Origin: Halosegnis longus
Lineage (GTDB): Archaea > Halobacteriota > Halobacteria > Halobacteriales > Haloarculaceae
Assembly (NCBI RefSeq): GCF_009663395.1
Contig: NZ_QKNW01000001.1
Span: forward strand, 1,550,001 to 1,614,000
DNA length: 64,000 nt
Direction: 5' to 3'
Shown: positions 1-7,848 of the stretch, in pieces
How positions within the stretch are numbered: position 1 is the stretch's first letter
Layout of the letters: each line of letters starts with the position of its first letter
Program-made: the position numbers and the translations under genes
The notes under the pieces: model-generated
The model's input: only the letters and a program-made list of their open reading frames with translations
Told to the model about the DNA's origin: nothing
The model's database searches: none

Positions 1-724
1 GGACGCGCGTGTTCACCATCAGCCGGAAGTAGTGGTCGTACCAGTCCTCGTTGGCCCACTCGGGAAGCGTCGCCTCCCGTCGGGTCACGAACCGTTCGCG
101 AAAGCCCGGCGTCTGTGCGCCGGTGTCGGGGTCGCGCGTCGGCACGACACACCGCTGGCAGGGGTTGCGTCCCTCGAAGCGCGTCCCGCCGACGGTAAAC
201 GCGACCGCCGACTCGCGGTCGGCGTACAGTCGGTCCTCCCAGAACGGGTCGACGCCGCGGACGACGAGATTCGGCCGGAGCCGCCGCCGGAGGTCGGTCG
301 CGTCGATGTCGTCGTACCAGCCCGCGACGGTCTCCAGCGTCCCACGGGAGATGAGCGTCGGCCCGGCCGCGTGGGTGTCGTCCGGGAACCCCCCGGAGGG
401 GTCGCGGTCGATGGTCACCGCGTAGCCGAAGTAGTCGCTGAGGTAGTCGCTCGCGGCCGCGCGCTCCTCGGGCAGCTGGAACGTCGCAGCCTCTCCCTCG
501 CGGGGGCCGACGGTCCACGCGCCGGTGTCGGGGTCGAAGCTGCTCGCGAGCCGGTGGACGGCCCGTTCGCGCTTCCCGTTGACATACTCGCCGTCGGAAT
601 CGCGGAGCGCGTACTCGCGGTCGAACGCCAAGCCGCCGGCCTCACGGACGGTCGTCCGGTCGCGCGCGATGCCGTCGAGCGACTTGACCGGGTAGACGTA
701 GATCGAATCGAGCGTCGCGGTCAT
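1..724 (-). CDS. MOSC domain protein (partial, C-terminus off the window)
   Basis: Reading leftward from an ATG at 722-724, the frame stays open to base 1 and gives about 241 residues with no stop, so the C-terminus lies outside the window. The start MTATLDSIYVYPVKSLDG has the YPVKS motif of the MOSC N-terminal beta-barrel domain found in YcbX and in molybdenum cofactor sulfurase C-terminal proteins. Further on are RPNLVVRG and FEGRNPCQRC; the conserved Cys of the latter is expected to act in binding a sulfur or Mo ligand. Such proteins handle molybdopterin-bound sulfur or reduce N-hydroxylated compounds with Moco. The gene is divergent from secF. The family call is solid; the substrate is unknown. 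Confidence 0.85.
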   Translation of the reverse strand, partial: MTATLDSIYVYPVKSLDGIARDRTTVREAGGLAFDREYALRDSDGEYVNGKRERAVHRLASSFDPDTGAWTVGPREGEAATFQLPEERAAASDYLSDYFGYAVTIDRDPSGGFPDDTHAAGPTLISRGTLETVAGWYDDIDATDLRRRLRPNLVVRGVDPFWEDRLYADRESAVAFTVGGTRFEGRNPCQRCVVPTRDPDTGAQTPGFRERFVTRREATLPEWANEDWYDHYFRLMVNTRV

Positions 725-803
725 TGTCGGTCGTCGGGTAGCCACCGGCTTGTAGCCTCCGCTGTTTGAGAAGGCTTATCGGGCGTCTCACACGAGTGGC
801 CGT

Positions 804-1664
804 ATGGTAGAGTTCGAGATACCGGATGTTGATTACACCCGGTACTCAAACCGTCAGCTCGTCGCGGTCCCCCTCGCGATACTCGGGCTGGCGCTCGTCA
901 TCCTTCTCGGCACCTTCCTCATCACGGGAACGTCGCCGGTCTCGCTCGGCATGGCCTTCACCGGCGGGACAGAGCTTCGCATCCAGACAGCCGACACCCA
1001 GCCACAGATCGAGCGCACCTTCGACGCCGACGTCGAGTCGATTGCGCCGATTCGCTCGGAGGAAAACGAGTACATCGTCACCTTCCCGCCGAGCGACGCG
1101 GACCCCCAACAACAGGCGCAAGCCGCCGGCTACGAGGTGATATCCAGCCAAGAACGGGCCGCCTCCTTCGGCGCTGACACCCAACGGCAGGCGTTCATCG
1201 GGATCGGCGTCGCCTTCCTCGGGATGGCGCTGCTCGTCTTCGGGCTGTTCCGCACGTTCATCCCCTCGATCGCCGTCGTCGCGTCCGCCTTCTCCGATAT
1301 CGTCATCCCCGTCGCGCTGATGAGCCTCTTCGACATCCCGCTCACGCTCGGGACCGTCGCCGCCCTCCTGATGCTCATCGGCTACTCGGTGGACTCGGAC
1401 CTGCTGTTGAACAACCACGTCCTCCGGCGGCGCGGTGACTTCTACGAGTCGACCTACCGGGCGATGCGGACCGGCGTCACGATGACGCTCACCTCCATCG
1501 CGGCGATGACCGCGATGACGATCACGGCGAGTCTCCTCGCCATCGACCTGCTCCCCTCGGTCGGGATTATCCTCGTGTTCGGACTCGTCGCCGACCTGAT
1601 GAACACCTATCTGCTCAACGTGAGTCTCCTTCGCTACTACAAGTACGAGGCGGTGGCACAATGA
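804..1664 (+). CDS. secF: Protein-export membrane protein SecF
   Basis: This 286-residue protein is the SecF subunit that works with SecD to help SecYEG export proteins. One membrane segment lies near residues 18-41, followed by an extracytoplasmic P1-like domain, then five membrane segments from about residue 130. GYSVDSDLLLNN in the fourth segment is the SecF signature. A TATA-like aaggcttatc sits about 25 bases before the ATG, which fits a leaderless or near-leaderless transcript. The stop overlaps the secD start by four bases (ATGA), so the two are translationally coupled. The secF-before-secD order is usual in archaea. Bacterial SecDF fusions are about twice this length. Confidence 0.95.
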   Translation: MVEFEIPDVDYTRYSNRQLVAVPLAILGLALVILLGTFLITGTSPVSLGMAFTGGTELRIQTADTQPQIERTFDADVESIAPIRSEENEYIVTFPPSDADPQQQAQAAGYEVISSQERAASFGADTQRQAFIGIGVAFLGMALLVFGLFRTFIPSIAVVASAFSDIVIPVALMSLFDIPLTLGTVAALLMLIGYSVDSDLLLNNHVLRRRGDFYESTYRAMRTGVTMTLTSIAAMTAMTITASLLAIDLLPSVGIILVFGLVADLMNTYLLNVSLLRYYKYEAVAQ

Positions 1665-3196
1665 TTCGGGAAAACTGGCGGCTCGTCCTGTTGGTCGTGC
1701 TCGTGCTCGGTGGCTCGCTCGCCCTGTTCGGCCCCCTCGGGGCCGCCGGCGGCGAGGGGCCGACGAACCTCCAGTACGGGCTCGAACTCTCCGGCGGAGC
1801 CAGCGTCCGCGCCCCGCTCGTCGGCATGACCGCCGACCCCGTCGACCTGGAGGGAACCGCCGAACAGGACCTCGAACGCAACATCGCCGAGGAACTCGGG
1901 CTTTCACCGCCGACTATCGAGGTTCGCTATCCGGACCGCGAGGCCGCGACCACCGAGGGGACCGTCGAGGTGTACAACGAGTCGGTCACGCAAGCCGAGT
2001 TCGCGGCCGCCCTCCAGGCGGTCGGACTCGACGCCGACGAGTCGGTCATCGACGCCGGCCTCACCCGGGCGACCTACGACACGGCAGAGCGCGTCCTCGA
2101 CAGCAAGATCAACGCCGGCGGACTGACCGGCGGCGACGCCAGCGTCACCACCGGTGCGAACCAGACGTATCTCACCGTCGAGGTGCCGAACGCCAACCGC
2201 TCGCAGGTGCTCGAACTCGTCGGTGACCCCGGCCGCGTCCAGATCGTCGGGCTTCACCCGGCCGACGACGGCGGCTACGAGCGCGTCCCGCTGTTCGACC
2301 AGGAGACGCTCAACGTCAACGGCGTCAGCCAGAGTCAACAGACCGGCCAGTGGGGTGTCGACGTGTCTGTCGCGACCCGCGAGTCAGCACAGCGGTTCTC
2401 CACTATCATGCAGGAGGAAGGGTACACGGACAATCAGGGCCAGTGTAACTACGAAATCGGCTCCGGACCCGAGGGCGAAAACGCCTACTGTCTGTTGACC
2501 GTCCGCAACGGTCAGGTCGTGGACGCGGTCAGCATGGGCGACCTCGCGACCACCATCGAGAGCGGTGACTTCGTCGAGGACCCGCGCTACTTCATCAGCT
2601 CCAACTCACAGGAGGACGCCCGCGAACTCGAAATCAATCTCCGCGCCGGCGCGCTCCCGAGCGCCCTCGACGTGGAAAGCGGGACGACCTACTTCCTCCA
2701 GCCGTCGCTCGCACAGGACTTCAAATTCCTCTCGTTGGTGACCGGCGTCGTCGCCGTGCTCGCGGTGTCGCTCACCGTCTTCATCCGGTATCGTGAGCCG
2801 GGAGTTGCGTTGCCGATGATTCTGACCGCCGGCGCAGAGGTGTATCTCCTGCTTGGCTTCGCGGCGCTCATCGGACTCGCGCTCGACCTGTCCCACATCG
2901 CCGGCTTCATCGCCGTCATCGGAACGGGGGTGGACGACCTCATCATCATCGCCGACGAGATTCTCCAGGGTGAGCGCGTCTCCACCGGCCGGGTGTTCGA
3001 ATCCCGGTTCCGCAAGGCGTTTTGGGTCATCGGCGCGGCCGCCGCGACCACCATCATCGCGATGAGTCCCCTCGCCGTGCTCTCGCTCGGTGACCTCCAA
3101 GGGTTCGCCATCGTCACCATCGTCGGCGTCCTGCTCGGCGTGCTCGTCACCCGCCCGGCGTACGGGAACATTCTCCGGAACGTCGTCCTCGACTAG
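1661..3196 (+). CDS. secD: Protein-export membrane protein SecD
   Basis: This 511-residue SecD partner has one N-terminal membrane segment, a large extracytoplasmic domain of about 320 residues and five C-terminal membrane segments. GTGVDDLIIIADEI in the transmembrane block is the SecD counterpart of the SecF motif and contains the acidic residues thought to serve proton-driven pulling of the exported chain. The start overlaps secF by four bases. The end overlaps the convergent rnhB end by four bases (3193-3196), so the two genes share their stop region with no space for a terminator between them. Confidence 0.95.
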   Translation: MIRENWRLVLLVVLVLGGSLALFGPLGAAGGEGPTNLQYGLELSGGASVRAPLVGMTADPVDLEGTAEQDLERNIAEELGLSPPTIEVRYPDREAATTEGTVEVYNESVTQAEFAAALQAVGLDADESVIDAGLTRATYDTAERVLDSKINAGGLTGGDASVTTGANQTYLTVEVPNANRSQVLELVGDPGRVQIVGLHPADDGGYERVPLFDQETLNVNGVSQSQQTGQWGVDVSVATRESAQRFSTIMQEEGYTDNQGQCNYEIGSGPEGENAYCLLTVRNGQVVDAVSMGDLATTIESGDFVEDPRYFISSNSQEDARELEINLRAGALPSALDVESGTTYFLQPSLAQDFKFLSLVTGVVAVLAVSLTVFIRYREPGVALPMILTAGAEVYLLLGFAALIGLALDLSHIAGFIAVIGTGVDDLIIIADEILQGERVSTGRVFESRFRKAFWVIGAAAATTIIAMSPLAVLSLGDLQGFAIVTIVGVLLGVLVTRPAYGNILRNVVLD

Positions 3197-3822
3197 AACT
3201 GGTCGAGCGCCGACTGTTCGGCCGCCGCAAGCACATCTTCGCTCGTCTTCCACGACGCTCGCGCACACGCCGGGAGCGTGCCGTGTTCGGTGACGTACTC
3301 GCGGAGAAACTCGCGAGTCGTCGCATCCGACGGGTAGCCGCTCCCGACTTCGCCGTACTCCGCGGCCAACTGGGCGACGTGGTCGTCGCGCGCCACCTTC
3401 GCGACGATAGAGCCCGCCGCGACGAGCGGGTCGTCGTCGTCGGCGCGGTGACGGGCGGTAACGTCGACAGCCCGCTCACAGGCGTCGGCGACCCGGCGTG
3501 CAAACCGCGATTCGGACGTGTCGCCGGCGTCGCACAGTCCCGAATCGCCGTCTCTCGCGCCGGCGTCGATGGCGGCCGCGTGGGCGCGGACGGTCAGCGT
3601 GTTCATGTCCTCCTCGCCGTCGATGCGGGCGACCGGAATCTCGGCGACTCCTACGTCGCAGGCGTCGCGAATCGCTGCGTCGAGGGCGTCACGACGCGCG
3701 GGCGACAGCCGCTTCGAGTCGGCGACGCCGTCGGGCAGGTCCTCCGGGTCGCCGCGGACGCAGGCCGCGAACATCGACCCGAGTACCGGTCCCTTCCCCG
3801 CCTCGTCGACGCCGAAGTGCAT
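3193..3822 (-). CDS. rnhB: Ribonuclease HII
   Basis: The 209-residue protein begins MHFGVDEAGKGPVLG; DEAGKG carries the first two catalytic acidic residues (Asp and Glu) of type 2 RNase H. Later acidic positions such as ADSKRLSP and the region around AGSIVAKVARDDH match the usual archaeal RNase HII layout. It cleaves RNA in RNA-DNA hybrids and at single ribonucleotides, acting in Okazaki primer removal and ribonucleotide excision. Length is normal for archaeal enzymes (200-230 residues). It is transcribed toward secD and overlaps its stop codon. Confidence 0.95.
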   Translation of the reverse strand: MHFGVDEAGKGPVLGSMFAACVRGDPEDLPDGVADSKRLSPARRDALDAAIRDACDVGVAEIPVARIDGEEDMNTLTVRAHAAAIDAGARDGDSGLCDAGDTSESRFARRVADACERAVDVTARHRADDDDPLVAAGSIVAKVARDDHVAQLAAEYGEVGSGYPSDATTREFLREYVTEHGTLPACARASWKTSEDVLAAAEQSALDQF

Positions 3823-3919
3823 AGCTGGTCGTTGCGTGCAGCCGAAAAAAGGCTCGCGGTGGGCTACGACTCGCGGTGACTAGCTTGGCTCGCCGTGCGT
3901 TCGCGGTCGGCGAGAACTG

Positions 3920-4105
3920 TTAGTCCCCGCTTGGAGTCGGTGCGACCGGCTCCGGCTCGGCGTCGGGTTCCGGTTCGCGCTCGGCGTCATCTCCGACCGG
4001 CTCGGCCGCAGGGCGTTCCTCGGGTGGCTCCTCGCCCTCTTCTTCGTACTCGCCGGTCAGTTCACGCATCCGCTCCAGTTCGCCGATTGGTTGTCGGTGA
4101 CACAT
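3920..4105 (-). CDS. Small acidic hypothetical protein
   Basis: A 61-residue reading frame starting at an internal ATG (MCHRQPIGELERMREL) seems better than the five-residue longer form from 4120, because the text from MCHRQP on looks protein-like. The N-terminal third is a short helix (LERMRELTGEYE) and the rest is a Glu/Pro-rich tail (EPEPDAEPEP) that is probably disordered. I do not recognise a function. Small acidic proteins with this ERMRELTGEYE segment recur next to informational genes in haloarchaea, but that is memory and not checked here. Confidence 0.55.
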   Translation of the reverse strand: MCHRQPIGELERMRELTGEYEEEGEEPPEERPAAEPVGDDAEREPEPDAEPEPVAPTPSGD

Positions 4106-4163
4106 AGCTTGCGACACCAACGTCTAGTATGTGAGTCAGTACCATAAATTCCGTCCCGAACGG

Positions 4164-5450
4164 CTACTCGTCGCGGAAGTAGTCGGGGTGTTCGAACGGC
4201 TCCTCCTCGCCTTCCACGGAGAGTACGTCGAGCGCCGTCACGGTCGCCGCCGTATCGAGCAGGCCGGCGAGCGACGGCTCCGTCCGCCCCTCGTCACTGG
4301 AGATGAGCTCCTTGATGTAGAGCCCGCCAGCGCCGTGTACGTCGATGGTCGCGTGGGTGTCGTCCACGAGTTCGCCGTCGATGTCGTACACCTCGCGCTC
4401 GCGCACGAGGTCGGCCCGTCGGTGGTCGACGCGCTGGGGCGTTCGCTGCTCGACGGTCGCGCCCTCCAGCGCGTCGAGGGCGTCCGCCAGCGCGTCCGCT
4501 TCGACGGGCGCATCGAACTCGACCTCGGCACGGTAGGTCTTCGAGGCGTCATGCTCCTTCACGCGGGCGGTCATCTCGTGGGTCGCGAACCGGAGGTCGT
4601 CCACCTTCACCGCGTCGCTGGATTTGTTGATTTCGTCCTCGATGGTCGCGAGGTCCACGTCGCGACGGTGGGGGTGTTTCACCTCCAACACGAACGGGCG
4701 GCCGTCACCGAGCATCAGCGCGTCCACGTCCTCGCGGCCGGCACCGTGGAAGACGCCGTCGTCCCCGCGCAGCGCCGTGACGAGCGGCGGGGCGACCTCC
4801 TGTTCGACGCTCGTGCGATACCGGTAGCCGGTGCCGTCACACTCCGGGCAGGTGCGCCCGCCGTGGAGCTGGCCCGACTCCCCGCAGTTCGAGCAGGGCC
4901 ACTCCGTCTGTGGCACGTCGCGCTCGACCTTGCGGTAGCGCCCGTAGACGGCGACGGAGTTGATTGTCACCTCGATGTCGTCGGTGTCGAGGTCGATGAG
5001 CAGCTGCACGTCCGGCCGCTCGAAGCCGACCTCCTTGCCCGTCCGTTGGCCGACGCGCTTCCCCACCTCGCGATTGAACTCCGACTTCAGCAGTTCGCCC
5101 GCGTCGGGGTCGAGCCCGGCGTCCTCGCGCAGCAGTTCGCCGTTCTCTTCGACCAGCGGCGGGACCCGCGTCCCCACCTGATACGTGAAGAAGTCGATTC
5201 CCTCCAGCGCCTCGACGGCGCGGTCGGCGTACTCCTCGAACCGGCCACACAGGCCTTCACACACCCAACACTCGGCGGCGTCGGGCGACTCGTACGGTTC
5301 GTCGGCCTCCAGCGCGAGCGTCGTTCGCAGCGCCCGCCCGCGCTCGTCGTTGCCGAGCCCGAAGCTCCGGTCGGCGAAGGGGCGACCGAGACAGGCATCA
5401 CACACCGGGCCCGTGGCCGCCAGCTGTTCGGCGTCGTCGAGAATCGTCAT
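4164..5450 (-). CDS. pus10: tRNA pseudouridine(54/55) synthase Pus10
   Basis: The 428-residue protein makes pseudouridine at tRNA positions 54 and 55 in archaea. The start MTILDDAEQL at 5448-5450 is chosen over an upstream extension that runs into the neighbouring gene's control region. N-terminal cysteine pairs (CDACLGR, CWVCEGLC) fit the Pus10 accessory domain, and a second zinc-type pair set (CSNCG, CPECDGTGY) lies near the middle. The catalytic-domain motif GAGREDVDALMLG holds the likely catalytic Asp, followed by RPFVLEVKHP. The tail GLYIKELISSDEGRTEPSL is typical of the pseudouridine synthase fold end. It is divergent from uppP with an 88-base gap. Confidence 0.95.
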   Translation of the reverse strand: MTILDDAEQLAATGPVCDACLGRPFADRSFGLGNDERGRALRTTLALEADEPYESPDAAECWVCEGLCGRFEEYADRAVEALEGIDFFTYQVGTRVPPLVEENGELLREDAGLDPDAGELLKSEFNREVGKRVGQRTGKEVGFERPDVQLLIDLDTDDIEVTINSVAVYGRYRKVERDVPQTEWPCSNCGESGQLHGGRTCPECDGTGYRYRTSVEQEVAPPLVTALRGDDGVFHGAGREDVDALMLGDGRPFVLEVKHPHRRDVDLATIEDEINKSSDAVKVDDLRFATHEMTARVKEHDASKTYRAEVEFDAPVEADALADALDALEGATVEQRTPQRVDHRRADLVREREVYDIDGELVDDTHATIDVHGAGGLYIKELISSDEGRTEPSLAGLLDTAATVTALDVLSVEGEEEPFEHPDYFRDE

Positions 5451-5538
5451 TACCGTCGTTCGGATGGCTCGCGGGAAGTGTGTGTCGGCTCGCCCGCCCA
5501 ATCGCCGGGTTGAAGCCGCCCGCTTTCGGCGTTCGCGT

Positions 5539-6333
5539 ATGTCGGAGTTTCGTATCGCCGTCGTCGTGGGTATCCTCCAAGGTATCTTCGAGTGGCTCCC
5601 CATCTCGTCTGAAGGAAACATCGCGCTGTATCTCACCGCCGTCGAGGGGCTCACGCCGGCGGCGGCGACGGACTTCGCCCTCTTTCTCCACGCCGGGACC
5701 GCGGTCTCGGCGGCCGTCTACTACCGGGGTGAACTCGCCGCGCTCGCCCGCCGGCTCCCCGAGTGGCGAGCCACCGGCGACCGCGAACTTTCCTTTCTCG
5801 CACTGGCGACCGTCGCCTCGGGCGTCGTCGGACTCGCCGCCTACGCGACCATCGAGGAGCTGTTTTCGGCGCTCACCGGCGGGGCGTTCATCATCCTCGT
5901 CGGTCTCCTGCTCGTCGCGACGGGGCTGTTCCAGCGGGTGGCGAACGCCCGGCTCGGCTCGCGCACGGAGCCGACACTCATCGACGGGCTGCTCGTCGGC
6001 GTCCTCCAGGGACTCGCCATCCTGCCGGGCGTCTCGCGGTCGGGGTCGACGGTGTCGGCGCTGCTGCTCCGCGGCTACGACCCGGAGGCGTCGTTCCGGC
6101 TCTCGTTTCTGCTTTCGATTCCGGCCGCGCTCGGTGCCGGCGTGCTCACGCTCACCGACGGCGTGCCGGAACTGTCGCTCGTGGCCGGCGTGGTCGCGAC
6201 GGCCGTCGCGGCCGTCGTCGGCTATCTCACCATCGACGCGCTCCTGCGCGTGGTCTCGCGGGTCGCCTTCTGGGCGGTGTGTCTCGGCCTCGGCGGCCTG
6301 GCTATCGTCGGTGGAGTTGTGACGGTGCTGTAG
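5539..6333 (+). CDS. uppP: Undecaprenyl/polyprenyl-diphosphatase, UppP (BacA) family
   Basis: This 264-residue integral membrane protein starts at ATG 5539 (MSEFRIAVVVGILQG). It has both family motifs: EWLPISSEGN near the N-terminus (a variant of EWLPISSTGH) and PGVSRSGST in the second half, plus seven or more hydrophobic segments. In bacteria the enzyme dephosphorylates undecaprenyl pyrophosphate to recycle the glycan carrier. In haloarchaea a role on the dolichyl or polyprenyl carrier of S-layer glycosylation is an inference, supported by the many glycan genes in the window. The Glu in place of Thr in the first motif is a small departure worth noting. Confidence 0.9.
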   Translation: MSEFRIAVVVGILQGIFEWLPISSEGNIALYLTAVEGLTPAAATDFALFLHAGTAVSAAVYYRGELAALARRLPEWRATGDRELSFLALATVASGVVGLAAYATIEELFSALTGGAFIILVGLLLVATGLFQRVANARLGSRTEPTLIDGLLVGVLQGLAILPGVSRSGSTVSALLLRGYDPEASFRLSFLLSIPAALGAGVLTLTDGVPELSLVAGVVATAVAAVVGYLTIDALLRVVSRVAFWAVCLGLGGLAIVGGVVTVL

Positions 6334-6396
6334 CTGACCGGTTCCACCTGTTGTCGGACCGTCGGGTGTAAGGCACCCAGTCCCGAACCGCGTGGT

Positions 6397-6621
6397 ATGC
6401 AGGACCCGTTCAAGGAGCTGATGTTCCGCTCCTTCAAGGACGCGATGGACCTCGCCGACGACTACAATCGGTGGGCGGCGGAGTCGTTCGACGAACCGCT
6501 TGCGGTGCAGGCGAGTGCGATTCCACAGATGGCGATGATGCTCTACCGGTGCCGGCTCCAGGCCCGACTCGGCGAGGGGGCCATCGAGTTCCCCGAGGCC
6601 GACGAGCGGATGTTCGACTGA
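6397..6621 (+). CDS. Small conserved hypothetical protein
   Basis: A 74-residue protein (MQDPFKELMFRSFKDAMD) with no membrane segment or signal. It has an amphipathic helical look and an acidic C-terminus (EFPEADERMFD). It ends 39 bases before the nucleotidylyltransferase gene on the same strand and may share its transcript. Codon use matches the core genes. I do not recognise a family with a known function. Confidence 0.7.
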   Translation: MQDPFKELMFRSFKDAMDLADDYNRWAAESFDEPLAVQASAIPQMAMMLYRCRLQARLGEGAIEFPEADERMFD

Positions 6622-6660
6622 CGGACAAAGCGTTTACACCCCGTCCCGGTAACTGTCGGT

Positions 6661-7848
6661 ATGACAGTTTCGACGGGAGTCGTCCTGGCGGCCGGCGAGG
6701 GGACCCGGCTCCGCCCGCTCACCCGCACGCGCCCGAAGCCGATGTTGCCGGTCGCGAACCGCCCGATTCTCGAATACGTGCTCGACGCGCTCGTCGACGC
6801 CGGTATCACCGATCTCGTTCTCGTCGTCGGCTACAAGCGCGACCGCGTGCAGAACCACGTCGGCTCGACGTATCGCGACGTCCCCGTCACCTACGTCCAC
6901 CAGGCAAAGCAACTGGGCAGCGGTCACGCCCTCCTGCAGGCACAGGATGCCGTCGACGGCCCGTTCGTCACAGTCAACGGCGACCGCGTCATCGACCCGC
7001 AGGCGGTCGCCGACGTGCTGGAGAGCTTCGACGCCACGCCGACGATGGCCGTCCGGGAACACCCGAACGCGAACGAGTATCCGAACGGCGCGGTCAGACT
7101 CGACGGCGACCGGGTCGTCGAACTCGCCGAACAGCCCGACGGACCGTATCGGCTCATCAACGCCGGCGTCTACGCCTTCCCGGCCGGCTGGTTCGACCGG
7201 CTCGCGGAGACGGAGCGGCGCGACGGCGACCTGTATCTCCCCGACGCCATCGTCGAACTCGCCACGGAACGGGGGGTCGTCGGCGTCCGCACCGAGGGAC
7301 TGTGGGTCGACATCACCTACCCATGGGACCTGCTCGAAGCGACCCGCCGGCTGCTCGATGCGGGCCTCGTCGAGGAGCAGGCACACGGGGCCGGCGTCTA
7401 CGTCCACGAGACGGCCCGCGTCCACGAGGACGCGACACTCCAAAGTCCGGTCGTCGTCGGCCCGGACGCCGAAATCGCGGCCGGGGTCGTCGTCGGTCCC
7501 GACACCGCACTCGGGCGCAACGTCACCGTCGAGGCGAACGCGACAATCGAACGCTCGCTCGTCGGCGCAGACACCCGTGTCGGCTCCGGCGCGACGCTGT
7601 GTGACTGTGTTACCGGGATGGCCGGCGCGGTTGGTCCCGGAGCGGTCGTCCCCGGCGGCGAGACGGACGTGCGGATCGGCACCGACATCCACGAGGGAGA
7701 ACGGCTCGGCGCGGTCGTCGGTGACCGCGCGACGCTCGGCGGCGGGTCGACACTCGACCCCGGCACGCTCCTCGGCGTCGGCGCGACCGTCGGGGTCGGT
7801 GCCGTCGCCCGCGGGCACGTCGCCGCCGGCGCGGAGGTGGTCCGCTGA
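6661..7848 (+). CDS. Bifunctional sugar-1-phosphate nucleotidylyltransferase / left-handed beta-helix protein (GlmU-like)
   Basis: The 395-residue protein has an N-terminal nucleotidylyltransferase domain (about 1-235) with the signature LAAGEGTRLRPLT and the lysine-containing RPKPMLPVANRPI, which bind NTP and sugar-1-phosphate. Residues 240-395 are a hexapeptide-repeat beta-helix, seen as runs such as VVVGPDAEIAAGVVVGPDT. This is the architecture of archaeal GlmU-like enzymes that make UDP-GlcNAc or dTDP/UDP-glucose. Its stop overlaps the glmS start by one base (TGATG), so amino sugar synthesis is the likely context: GlmS makes GlcN-6-P and this enzyme could act two steps later. The exact sugar cannot be read from the sequence. 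Confidence 0.9.
   Translation: MTVSTGVVLAAGEGTRLRPLTRTRPKPMLPVANRPILEYVLDALVDAGITDLVLVVGYKRDRVQNHVGSTYRDVPVTYVHQAKQLGSGHALLQAQDAVDGPFVTVNGDRVIDPQAVADVLESFDATPTMAVREHPNANEYPNGAVRLDGDRVVELAEQPDGPYRLINAGVYAFPAGWFDRLAETERRDGDLYLPDAIVELATERGVVGVRTEGLWVDITYPWDLLEATRRLLDAGLVEEQAHGAGVYVHETARVHEDATLQSPVVVGPDAEIAAGVVVGPDTALGRNVTVEANATIERSLVGADTRVGSGATLCDCVTGMAGAVGPGAVVPGGETDVRIGTDIHEGERLGAVVGDRATLGGGSTLDPGTLLGVGATVGVGAVARGHVAAGAEVVR

Noticed and set aside
4131-5513. 460-residue plus-strand frame opposite pus10
   Set aside because: High GC leaves the opposite strand open. Its text is Arg/Val-rich with no motif, whereas the minus strand carries clear Pus10 motifs.
6634-7818. 394-residue minus-strand frame opposite the GlmU-like gene
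   Set aside because: Shadow of a gene with a clear nucleotidylyltransferase signature; the frame is Asp/Arg/Val repetitive.
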